A stretch of 64,000 bases of DNA from Schistocephalus solidus. Lineage: Eukaryota; Platyhelminthes; Cestoda; Diphyllobothriidea; Diphyllobothriidae. Under the pieces are notes generated by a model. The model did not search any database. It was not told the DNA's origin and worked only from the letters and a program-made list of their open reading frames with translations. Below, one piece after another: positions 11,407-21,735 of the stretch (position 1 is its first letter; the number at the start of each line of letters is the position of its first letter). The stretch spans positions 1 through 64,000 of the forward strand of contig WEDG01012444.1 of NCBI GenBank assembly GCA_017591395.1, given 5' to 3'. A program made the position numbers and the translations under genes.

Positions 11407-11416
11407 GCTGCCACCA
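11407..11416 (-). other. Primer-binding site, tRNA-Leu type
   Basis: On the - strand TGGTGGCAGC begins six bases inside the 5' LTR. It is the complement of GCTGCCACCA, which is the 3' end (with CCA) that I recall for animal tRNA-Leu(AAG). Position and sequence both fit the primer for first-strand DNA synthesis. Confidence 0.7.
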
Positions 11417-11422
11417 TTCTAG

Positions 11423-11890
11423 TGACCAAGCGAGGAGGGTAAGTATGATTACCGGTCCCGTCTGCCTCGGAGTATATAGCAATTTGCGTGATGGGTGAAG
11501 TAAGGGCAGTACTGTCTAAAAGACGCGTTATGTCAACACGCACAGAATCGAGGTTCTTGTGGGCATACAACATTGTAGAATGGCAAATGGTAGTGTACAG
11601 GTATAAGGAGACGACATAAAAATAGGATGTATTACGAATGCAATCGATTATAACAAGGATGCATTAAAACGTGGGAGCAATATGTATATAATCGAATAAG
11701 ACGAGGGTACGTTAAAAGAGGGGAAACGCGTACATAATCGAATAGAACAAATATACGTTAACGAAGGGACTTGTCGGGATGGCGGATTGAGCACAAGAAG
11801 ATTTGATGGGGCGGGCCAACTTCTCAAAAGGTGTCACCAAACAGGCAAGGTCGATCAAAACAAAACCAGTTCGGGTTTGGGTCCGGTACA
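11423..11890 (-). repeat. 5' LTR of the Ty3/Gypsy element, with internal tandem array
   Basis: At 468 bases it is 133 bases longer than its partner. The extra length is a degenerate array of about three 46-48-base units between about 11625 and 11770. Each unit contains an ATAATCGAATA-like block followed by a TACGTTAAAA-like block. Confidence 0.85.
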
Positions 11891-14516
11891 CCCTGTATTA
11901 ACGGCTGATATTTGTAGGCTTTCGTGCGGTTAGTGATCTGATTGGCTGAATGAGTACAGTCTGCGAGAGTAATATTCTTTCTGATATCCCCGCTTCTGAT
12001 GCCAATTTTTCGAAGGGACAGCTTGGCGGATTGGGCTTGCAGGGCCTAGCCGGGGCCGAGTTTGATATAGGATTTAATGTTTAATATTGAATGTAAAGGT
12101 ATACTTTAGAAAAATTCGTAGAACGACCTATAATTTACGGAAAACCTTGCATAACTGATAAACTATTCCCAATTACTCATCCGAAACCTAAATACTAACC
12201 AAATACCGTACTTAACAACTGAACGCATTATCATATTGCTTAAAAACGATAGTCATAAGTTGAACACAACGAAAAGCATCGGGAAAATATTAAATTTGAC
12301 AAAGAAATCGGAATATGAGCATAGGTTTTTGTAACAGTTTGCAGTCATATTCTGTTTTCTCTAGTTTGCGAGCTATTGGTGTAGGAACCATTTGGACAGT
12401 AACTGCATCGCTTGATAGTCAAATTTTCAGTCTTGTTAGTAATTCACTGGTTTCAGACATTCTCGTTGGTAAGGCGTGGACTTTGTAGGAATGAGAACTC
12501 GGAGATTCGCTTATAGAGGCTCGTCACTGAGTAAAAATTTGGTATAAATAGCAGGCAGAACGATCAACGTGCGTTGTCTATGAAGAAAACTGGTTATTAT
12601 GATTGTCATTTTATACCCGGTGGTGTTGGAGGCGTCTTTAAGAATTTAGTGGGCATTTTGCTGTTTTGGCTTCTCAGCCGATTATTGGAGTGAAAAAATC
12701 TGGAGAAATTTTACGTTGTTGGTTTTCGTGATGAAAAATGTATTTCGCATGTCACCATTCGAACCGCGTTTGTAAACTGACCTATGTATGAATTTTCATC
12801 GCCGAAGAAGATGACCGTTCTTAATGGAAGCTTGCTATCAGTAAACTATCGATCACACCAAAATTATTCTCATAATTCTTAACCTTCAACTTGTATTTGC
12901 TGCTTTATTCCAAAGGGTAAAGTCAATATCTTTCATGTTTTTAAAACAGAATCCGTGAGAGAATGCGAGATTTATCCGAATTCTACTGATACTGTGATTT
13001 GACGTTGAAGTTCGTCTTTCTTTTTAAAGACAATTTTCCTCGTGTCTTTTGCCTTATTGATGGAGCGCAAGGCCGTCCTATCACTACAAGCATCGTTTTG
13101 AAATACTCTTGAAGTTCGCATTCTTTTTAAAAATTACAAATAATACGAAAACGAACAGCATACAACAGTCCCAAACTTTCTTTTCACTTTCTTTGCTATT
13201 CCGCATTTACTTTTCGATTGCTCTGTTGCAACCATTCCAGTCTCCTTTGTCTTTGTCTGTAACTTTAGTTTGTCCGTATTGCTAGCCGATTTCTGACTAT
13301 TGACGTGGCTCCAGCTTGAGCCCAACTGGATGACTATGTCCCATAACGCATTCGCTGAGCGCCCCTCAGCGACTATTATTATTTTAATCTATTTACGAAT
13401 GCTAAGTCTTTAAAGCCACAAGCACACTGCTTGCTCAAAAAGAACGCGAACTTTACATCTAGCCTAACCTGATTTGCGCGCACAGAAAACACTAATTTTA
13501 AGTGAAAACGTTACGTGAACTTTCATCACAGGTTAAGCGCAGGAACACGCGGCGTATGCAGGCTTAACTTACAATATTTTTACTATAGGAAATTGCCTGT
13601 GTATAAAATCCTCCATTCTACACCAGAAGGACTTTCGTGTGTAGTGGTAGGCTACCAGGTGGAATTCACAGCACCCAAGTTGTTTCCCCCGCACATCACT
13701 TTTGCCGGTTTATGTCAAAAGTCTCGTCTGTCTGCATATTTTCTAACAGAATCTTCTTTGGATGGTTGATTTAGGTAAACGGATCAATTTTCCTTCAACT
13801 GTACAATAAATACACCACGTCAGTGCTTCGTTGGAATTTTCAGTGGTAATTCAGTAAAAATAAGTTGTGCGTACTAGTGCTGTTAATTTCAAGATATGTT
13901 TATACTAGTTACGCCTATAGCATATTAAAGGTTTAAGCCGCAAGTCACTGTTTATCTGTGATTTTATAGGCCTTTCACTGCATTTTAGGTGGTTTACCAG
14001 AGCGATCGATAAATTGCAAATCCACAGCCATTTGATTAAAAATTGTGCCAAGCCTATTCTAAACCAGTGAGTTGAAGCACAACGATCCAAATTTGCGGCT
14101 TTCGGGTGTGTGAGTTGTCTTTTTAATATTTCGATACCGAATCATGATGACCCCATACTCTGTGCTAACTATTACCCATGTTTCCATGGTCACGTGGGTG
14201 GCTGATTTTTCTCTGATTATCTGCAATCGCATTCAAACTACTACAAAAACCTCGGAGACTGTGACTGCTCATATAACTGAACACTCATGGTTTGATTGTC
14301 CAGATACTCGGAAATGCACCGTGTCAGTCGTCGTCTTACCCAACAAAATGAGCCGTTTTCAATTGCTTTGATTTTTAGACCCTTGTTGTTATTTGAACCA
14401 CGCTCGTTTCTGCCCTGCAGGTTTTTGTAACTCTAAGCTGATCCGTACGAGCTCAATACTGTAAAGTGCTGTTGATGGTATTATGTGCTGATGTAGTGTT
14501 GTGTTTTTATCTTCAG
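11891..14516. other. No recognisable gene; holds one repeat fragment
   Basis: No open frame here shows a known domain. The only recognisable item is the SINE-like fragment at 13225-13395. Upstream exons of the PAQR gene may lie here, since the first exon recognised begins at a splice acceptor, but I could not identify them. Confidence 0.5.
13225..13395 (+). repeat. Fragment of the tRNA-headed hammerhead repeat (tail and body)
   Basis: It contains CCATTCCAGTCTCCTTTGTC, the segment just after the hammerhead in the copies at 4294-4315 and 21400-21420, followed by a diverged tail. The hammerhead core itself is absent. Confidence 0.6.
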
Positions 14517-17500
14517 TTTGCCTTGTCTATGGCCCATAGTGCAGAGGAGTTCGCTCGTCATGTCTGGCTCCGTGGATGGCAAGTCGTACAGTTTGCACAA
14601 CTTCCCGCATGGTTGAAGGACAATGATTTCCTTATCCGCGGTCATCGTCCAGCCCTGAATTCCTACTGGGGCTGTTTTAAATCTGTTTTTAGAATCCACA
14701 CAGAGACCGGAAATATCTGGACACATTTGTTAGGTGCGTCTGACTTTTAACTTTCATCATACCTCTTCTAGGTTGTGTCCTCTTTGCCGCTATATTTGCA
14801 TACTTCATGATCGAGGCTCCCAAAAGTATCCAGTGGCAGGACAAGCTAGTCTTTAGTGCCTTCTTCACTGGTGCCGTACTGTGTCTTGGTTTCTCCTGTC
14901 TTTTTCACACACTATGCTGCCATTCTGTCAAAGTTGCTCGGTTCGCGAACAAGTACGCTCCTTTTTAAGTTTCTTTCCTGTATCCAGTATTTCCCCAGAA
15001 ATTTTTGTCTTTTTTCTTTATAATTTAGTTCCTCCACTCCAGTTTTCCCATTTGATATTCGGGTATTTCTAACCTTAATATACTATGTGACACATCCAAT
15101 TTATCCATGTCTTTGTTCACTAGCGCCCGTTAGACAATTGCGGTTTTTACTCCAGTTAAATTGCTCTTTTTTAATTTATAATTTCGTACCTTTCCGTTAA
15201 AATGTTTGCAGATTCCCATGCTTTCTGTATACGACTATAGTGGAACGTCCCCCTCATTACCGGGGCCAAAAAACTTGGTAGAGGAACATCTGACGGGTTC
15301 ACAGTCACGATCATGCAATAGTAATATATTGACGGGTGCTTGGTTATCAATTGACTAAGCAGCCGCAGGGTCGCAGACCACTCATGTAGTTTGTTATGTG
15401 AGATCTTGCGCACCAACACATAGTCTACCAAGGTTGAGGACTCGCAACGCACGTCTTTTTATGCTAAACCAAGCCTCTGTATTGTGGGCGGAAACTGTTT
15501 ATTACACGAAACTCTTGCATTTGTATAAATTCATGTTAGCTGGCGTCCAGCTCATAGTTACTATTTCCGTCTCTCACTAAAAAAGGGTTCCCTGATCGTT
15601 TTCCCCCTCGTAATGCTATCTTCCTCCAGAATATCCCCTTCTCATCAAAGAATTATTGTCTTGCTTCTTCTAGACTCGATTATGCGGGAATCGCTATTCT
15701 GACTATTGGATCATTTATTCCCTTTTTGTACTACACATTCTACTGCGGCAAGTGGCAGATGATCTTTTACACGGCGCTCATATGTGTTCTGGGCCTGGCC
15801 GCCATCCTCGTGTCTATGATTGACAAGTTTGCAACCCCGCGCTTCCGAACACTACGAGCTGGCGTATTCATAGGCTTGGGTCTGTCTGGTGTCATCCCGG
15901 CCATGCACTATACCATAGTTGCGGGCTGGGAGTCAGCTGTTAACGACGCGTCCCTGGGCTGGCTAATTCTGATGGCTGCCTTTTACATCGGTGGCGCCCT
16001 TCTCTATGCTTTCGCATTCCAGAGCGTCTCGTTCCTGGCTGTTTTGATTTGTGGGTGAGTTGCTTCTCCCATTTATATTTTCACCACTTGCTGACCCAGC
16101 CCCCGGGTACCCGTGTTTTCCGTTTCCTCAGTCCTCATCATCTGTCGCTTATATTTTGCTCTTTTAATCTAATAGTGTTCAAGCGCCCTATTTACCCGAG
16201 TATAGTGCAACTATAGTTCAGCACAAAGGCACACAGGCCGCCTTGTCTTTTGCCTCAGGTTTAGCAGAACTGAGTTGTCAATTTTAGTTCTTGCTCAGAC
16301 ACCAGCAAGGTCGCCTGACCGTGGTTCTAGTTAAATAAACTGCTCTCGCACTCATCGTATGCCGCTCAGATGCTAATTTTCCCCACAGTCTTAGTTTTTT
16401 AAGTAAATTAATTCTAGTATGTAAGTCCAATTCTCTAGGGCGGCGCTATCGTTACGCCGTTTTACACGAAAGTCGACATCGCTGTGAAAACTACCGTAAT
16501 ATGCCTCTTCGTGACACGACCACAAAAGTCTTCACAGTTACCCCCATAATCATTTCCATCCCATGCCTACAAAAAGGATAGTTGTTTATTAGAATTTTGC
16601 TTCGTTCCTCTCATTATTACCGACAGCCCACTTTTATGGATTTAGCTTTAACCATAACCTTAATCCGAACGCAACCCCAACCATAATCCCCGTAGCGTTT
16701 AGCCCTAATCCACCTTCATTACGGGTCATTCCTGTTTTCCATGTCCTTCCGCGGTATCATGTAAGCGTTCGCTATCTACCGTTTGTTAAAAGCCCGCTAT
16801 CACGGTATAAGAAACCAAGTTTGCAATAATTACGAGGGAGGCGACTTATTTTTATCGCCTACGCTGTCCTCTGGAGCTATTTTGTTTCATGGGCTCTATC
16901 GGAGTCTAAATAATTTCTTCAACACGCACTGGCAGACCACTCTCGGTTCCAGTGTATCGTTTCGCGCATTGCGAACCTGGGCCAGAATAGCGATGCTACA
17001 GTGCCTTCGAGCTTCTTTGCCTAAATGCAATGTACTAGGTCCAAAATAGATGTGAAGACGGCTAAATGCGCTTAAACACTTGTTCTTCGAGATATTTCTT
17101 CAGGCCATTTCGGTCGCAGACATCCAACTTGCCACGGAAGACAGTGCGACCCCAGGGTTGGCATTGCGCAGACAAGGCAAGGAGGAAATCAGCCGAGTGC
17201 TCGCGACTTTTGTAGAAACCCCTTGAATTTGACATGAGATAAGTCTGAGGAACAAGGCGCAAACTCTCCGTCAGACATGGACATCAAACAAAGCCGTGCT
17301 CCCAGAAGATATCCGCTGCTTAGAGTATTCATCTTGCTGGTAAGCCTACTTCGTTCGCCGAACTCATATTTTCAAAGGACAATACAATCTTTCGTGAAAA
17401 TAACCGACCCGCTCGCCATTTGTCGTGCAGATCTGACCGTGAAATTGTCCAAGATAGTATGCCATTCAAACGGGACTGCGGCTGGCTATGGTGTCGAGCT

Positions 17501-19054
17501 GCTCGACTTTTGATAGCTGACCTGGATTGCTTCTCTATGCATTCCGTCTTTGGTATGTTGGGCTGGCTTTCCAGTTGACCCTCCTTCGCTTGGAGATTTG
17601 CTACCGACCGAACATAATGGCGTTCAGTCGAGATATGATCAATCCATAGTCCTGTCTTTGAATCCTGTGTCGCCTTCACTATGTCGTGGTTTCGGTAGCC
17701 CCAGCTAAATTTTAATTAGCTGTTTAGGGAAATATCGTCAAGGGTTTATATGTTGATGAATTTAAGCGTCATGCTAACTCATCCTTCTGCTAGTATGGGT
17801 AATTGTTGTACTCTAACCACCACAACTTCAGAATTCATCCCCATTTAAGAAAAGGAACCAGTAGGCGTGTATTTTGAGAAGCCTAATTGCCATCTGAGCC
17901 CTCGGCACGCGACCGGCTAAAGACCTATGTTTGTATCTCGCAAGGTCAGTTTAGGTGCGAATGACTTTGTGCTTCAAGTGAGAGCCAATCACCGTCAGTT
18001 TAGCTAATCGAGTATATAATTCGTGGATGACTGCGGTTGGCTGCTCTTGGAGCTGACTGCTCGCTTCCTTCATCCATTAAAAATCGGGGTCTTACGATTC
18101 CCATTCGGCACCTCAGGACCGAGTGAAGTGTCAGCCACGAGTTTTTCGGGTGAGAGTTTGTGACCAAACCATTTAAACAACATGGAACTTGTTTATTGTT
18201 TACCCAAACAGAGTTACTGAGGGTTTTAAGCGTTCACTAAAGGGCTTGGCGCGTTCGCCTGTACAGTGCAGGCGCGAACGATGAATAAAATTGTGTCCAT
18301 TCTTACAAAGATAAACAAGCCTTAGAATTCATTCTTTTCCTCGGTAGCCATAGGCAGCTTCGGTCGCACTAGCCACCTGCGCCCTCGCCCATCTCCGGTC
18401 TGGTGACTTGGTCATGACACCGGGCCCAGGTATGGGAGGAGGAGAGTGCGGTAGATGCAGCGGAAGTCTACCGTCACTAATCTAATTCACGCGCAAGTCG
18501 CCGTCCCTGTGCCACCTTGCAGTGGTACGCACGGCGGACGTTGTAGGATACGACGATCGAACTGTCGGTTTGGGTATTGTTTTTCACTTTGGTCAGCTCG
18601 TTGTAAATGCAGTTTTACGTGTAGCGACAAGAATTCTGTTGCGATAACGGACTTGTAACTCTTTAAGCGAGTTTCGGCTTTACGTGGTGTCTGGTTCGAC
18701 CTTAATGATGTTATCCTAGTATTTTGTACCTTTACTGGTTTAATTTAGGTTAGTTTGTAATTCATGGTCTCGCAAACACTTTAAATAGTTGATAATGGCT
18801 AGTGCATAGACGCTATCAAGAAATCTTGTCATACAAATGCAACTTATGTGATAGTCTCTCTGTTACTCGTTGGCATGGGTGATTTGTCAAGATATTTTTT
18901 TTAGTTTCAAAGCCACCAGATATTCCATGTGTTTGTGGTGGTCGCAGCTCTTGTCCACTACTACGGCATATCCCGATTGGCTGACTTCCGTTTGACCCGC
19001 GGAGATTGTAGTCCCGAACAGCCCCTTTTCATAGACTACGCTGAAGAACTGTGA
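14517..19054 (+). CDS. AdipoR: Adiponectin receptor/PAQR-family seven-helix membrane protein (spliced, 5' end not found)
   Basis: The exons are 14517-14733, 14772-14952, 15674-16054 and 18905-19054 (stop TGA). All junctions are GT-AG, with introns of 38, 721 and 2850 bases. Exon 1 encodes WLKDNDFLIRGHRPAL and SVFRIHTETGNIWTHLLG, the hallmark N-terminal PAQR block. Exon 2 holds SCLFHTLCCHS, with the first zinc-ligand His. Exon 3 holds LDYAGIAIL, DKFATPRFR and RAGVFIGLGLSGV. Exon 4 holds FQSHQIFHV, with the other two zinc ligands, and ends IDYAEEL. PAQR receptors are seven-helix membrane proteins with hydrolase-like zinc sites; animal AdipoRs act in lipid and energy signalling. The exon begins after TTTTTATCTTCAG, so an upstream exon with the start codon is missing from the model. 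Exon 3 appears to lack one base near 16011-16013: the expected RIPER-type segment continues in the +1-shifted frame and then reaches a good donor. This is either an assembly error or a true lesion. Confidence 0.9.
18252..18280. repeat. GC-rich imperfect hairpin in PAQR intron 3
   Basis: CGTTCGCCTG (18252-18261) faces CAGGCGCGAACG (18269-18280) across a seven-base loop, with a two-base bulge. No neighbouring feature explains it. Confidence 0.5.
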
Positions 19055-20904
19055 TCTTGCGTAGGTGACTGAACTCTTTCGCGCTGATCATTTTAGCATT
19101 TTTGTCCAAGCTCCCTTAAATCCGCAACAACACCTACAGGTAAATCTGTTAGGTTCCAACTGATGCAGCCATGTAAATCTTGTCATGCAAAAACCATTAT
19201 TTGTTCATTCAACTGATCTCATTTCCTCAATTACACTTCTTTTGTCTACGGCGATTTTTAGCATTTTATAATCGGGAGCTGTGGGCCGGTTGCCTTTCTG
19301 TACGCATTGTTGTGGCTCTTAATTGGGATTATTTTTTAAGAATCTTCGCTGTCCCACTAAGTGCCATCGTGTACATCGTAATTGTGAGTTTTCCACTGGA
19401 TTTTCACATTACGAGGACGTTCGTAGTGTTCTTGCCCCTCTTCCCTAGTCTGAGCTAGATATCTGATATTTTGTAGCGAGAGAAGGGGGGGATATTAACT
19501 TCGTGCTATGTGCTCTTGTATTAAGTTCGTTCCGTTTAGTATTCAAAGTGTAGGTTTGTACTGGCAGAAGACAACCATGCCCTTTAGTCACTTGACCAAT
19601 CGGGCGACTAGACTCAAAGTCGGAAGCCGATTGGATCCTGAGTGGCGCATTTCATCCCTGCCGAAGCTGAAAAAGTGCGTATGCTAAACCCCGTAAATCT
19701 TTGTAAACTTCTTTATCCTCAGCGCCCTCCGCATGAAATCGTGTTTGAGGCCTTGTGTGCCAAGTCAGCTGGTTATCATACTGTCCTCATTCCTTACTCA
19801 GAAATCGGAGTCGAAGTCGCTTGAGAGTAAATCTAATTTGCATACCCTGTCAGTTGTAGCCAAGCTCCTATGATTGTGACATTGACAGCTACGGAGAATC
19901 AGGCAAGCAGCTTTTGTGTACTATTGCTGACAAATCCTAGCGAAAGGAGGTATGGTATTGTGGATGAGTTGTTTTGGAGTTGCTCAGTGCCATCTACCCA
20001 CCGAACTCACTTGCCATGAGGAAAACCACTGCTTGGCGTCATCTTGCGTTCTCATCACAAAGTTCATACCAGCTCAGCCCGGAGACATTCGATAAGATAG
20101 TTGGCATTAAACTGGTGTGGCAGGATGCCGGTAATAGTATCACAAATCACTGCATTGGTATTGAGGAGGACCGCACACAGAAAACCTGACATCTCGATAA
20201 ATTCGAAACTAACGTCAATCCTGCAGACTTTGGAGCCATGTTTCCCTAGGTACGCGCTCGGCCTACCAGTTGTGTTGGTACCCCAGTTTTCCGAGCGGGA
20301 AAGTAGATCTGGACGGCGCACGACTTCGATCACATACAACTGCGAATTATGGAAGAACTATACGTTCTGGGCGCTGACTTGGTCCTCCGAGCCAGACCCA
20401 TTAAGGACGCTTTGCCTGTGCACGCCAGGTTAACTGCTGATGTGTCTACATGAATTCGCAGATGCTAGTATGTCAGTCGTAAGCAAAGTCACTTGCAACG
20501 TTTTCGCTAGAATATCCGCCAGTGTTTGCTGAGGTTTAGCGAAAAAGCACTTAATGAATGCGGGAATGTAAATTCTCACGGCAGGGACAATGCATCTATT
20601 ACGCCATTCATAACCCACGGCTATAATGATGAGTTCAGAGCTCTGCAAGCATTCGAACCACTTTACGACTTTACCGCCTTGCTGTGGTAGTCCTCCCCTC
20701 ACTTCCACCGAGCGCATCCCCGTGACTCACTTAACAAACTAATTTGGTCACGTTTGTATTCGCTATAATATACGCGCATATCGTGAACAATGATCATGTA
20801 CAGCTAGAACAAATCCCACATCTTGATGCTACTAGTAAATTCAACTTTATTCGCTACGGTAAGTAGGTCCTCACCGATCGGTTACAGAACTCACTCATCC
20901 CGTT
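19055..20904. other. No recognisable gene; PAQR 3' flank
   Basis: Short open frames on both strands show no known domain. The 3' UTR of the PAQR gene should begin here, but no clear AATAAA could be tied to it. Confidence 0.45.
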
Positions 20905-21065
20905 GTACCTTGGGGCTCATTCTTGCCAGCAGCCGCACAACGGCTACGGATATAGGCAGAATAACATGACCGACAAAGACAAGGGAGACTGGAATGGCAA
21001 TTTCTGGCTTATTAGCCGTTCTCGGCCAGCCATACCCAAGCCCAGGTCGTTGCGGCACCTGAGGT
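20905..21065 (-). repeat. Inverted copy of the tRNA-headed hammerhead repeat (HHR and tail)
   Basis: Read on the - strand it gives GGTATGGCTGG, the hammerhead-like region (21031-20987), CCAGTCTCCCTTGTC and the tail ending AGCCGTTGTGCGGCTGC. The catalytic core is CCGAGAA where CTGATGA is expected, so this copy should be inactive. It points away from the + copy just downstream. Confidence 0.75.
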
Positions 21066-21127
21066 TCGAGGTCGTGACCTGTTGGTTAGAAATCTAACAA
21101 GCTCGTTGCCTTGCCAGTTTCTATCGG

Positions 21128-21445
21128 GAATATTATATATCATTAGCCGCTGTGCGGCTGCTGTCGGGGCTCGAGAGTGAGACCCAAAGCACAATGGGGC
21201 GAGTGAGTCCTGTAACCGATCGGTGTGTGCATTCTTACCATAGTTAATACTCCCAATCGAAACAGCAAGACAACGAGCTCTTGGCGCAGTAGGTAAGGCG
21301 TTGGACTTCTAAGCAACAGGTCGCGAGTTCAGGCCTCGTGTGCCACAACAACAGGGGTTGCGTATGGCTGGCTAATGACGGCTAATAAGCCAGAAACGGC
21401 CATGCCAGTCTCCTTTGTCGGTCATTTTATTCTGTTTACTTGCTA
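21128..21445 (+). repeat. Copy of the tRNA-headed hammerhead repeat (tail, body, tRNA head, HHR)
   Basis: It begins with the tail hairpin AGCCGCTGTGCGGCT, continues through the body (GGGGCGAGTGAGTCCTGTAA), then a tRNA-like head at about 21272-21346 with box A TTGGCGCAGTAGG and loop CTTCTAA. The hammerhead-like segment follows at 21366-21410: stem I GGCTGG/CCAGTC, core CTAATGA (one change from CTGATGA) and GAAA at 21393-21396. The order is the same as at 3955-4378. Confidence 0.75.
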
Positions 21446-21735
21446 CCTGCGTCCCATTTAAACTTTCAGTCGTCGAGTATTGTAAAGTTGTGTACATGGA
21501 CCCGCATACGGTGCTTTCCTCTACTAAGGTTTAATAATTCTCAACGACCATGGAAACGTTGACCTGGATATTTGGACCCTCATATTCAAGCGTAAGGAGC
21601 CCAAACAAAACGCGTTCTGAACGTTGTTTCTTATGTCAAAATTTAAAAGGGTAAAAAATACAAAAAAAGGTACCACTGTACAAAATAAGGACATGTTTTG
21701 AAACTGTACACTACGAGGACCGTGGTTTAATTGCA

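Larger units (their letters stand above)
7059..11890 (-). mobile_element. Ty3/Gypsy LTR retrotransposon, complete structure, decayed
   Basis: Two related LTRs (7059-7393 and 11423-11890), each starting TG and ending CA, bracket an internal region read on the - strand. From the right the order is: primer-binding site, gag with a zinc-knuckle-like motif, protease (DAGA), reverse transcriptase, RNase H, integrase, polypurine tract. Integrase after RNase H is the Ty3/Gypsy order. The reading frame is broken many times and the two LTRs differ at many positions, so the insertion is old. I see no convincing target-site duplication (CCTTGTTG on the left, CCCTG on the right). Confidence 0.93.

Noticed and set aside
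7040..11905. Target-site duplication of the Gypsy element
   Set aside because: CCTTGTTG before 7059 and CCCTGTATTA after 11890 do not match over 4-6 bases.
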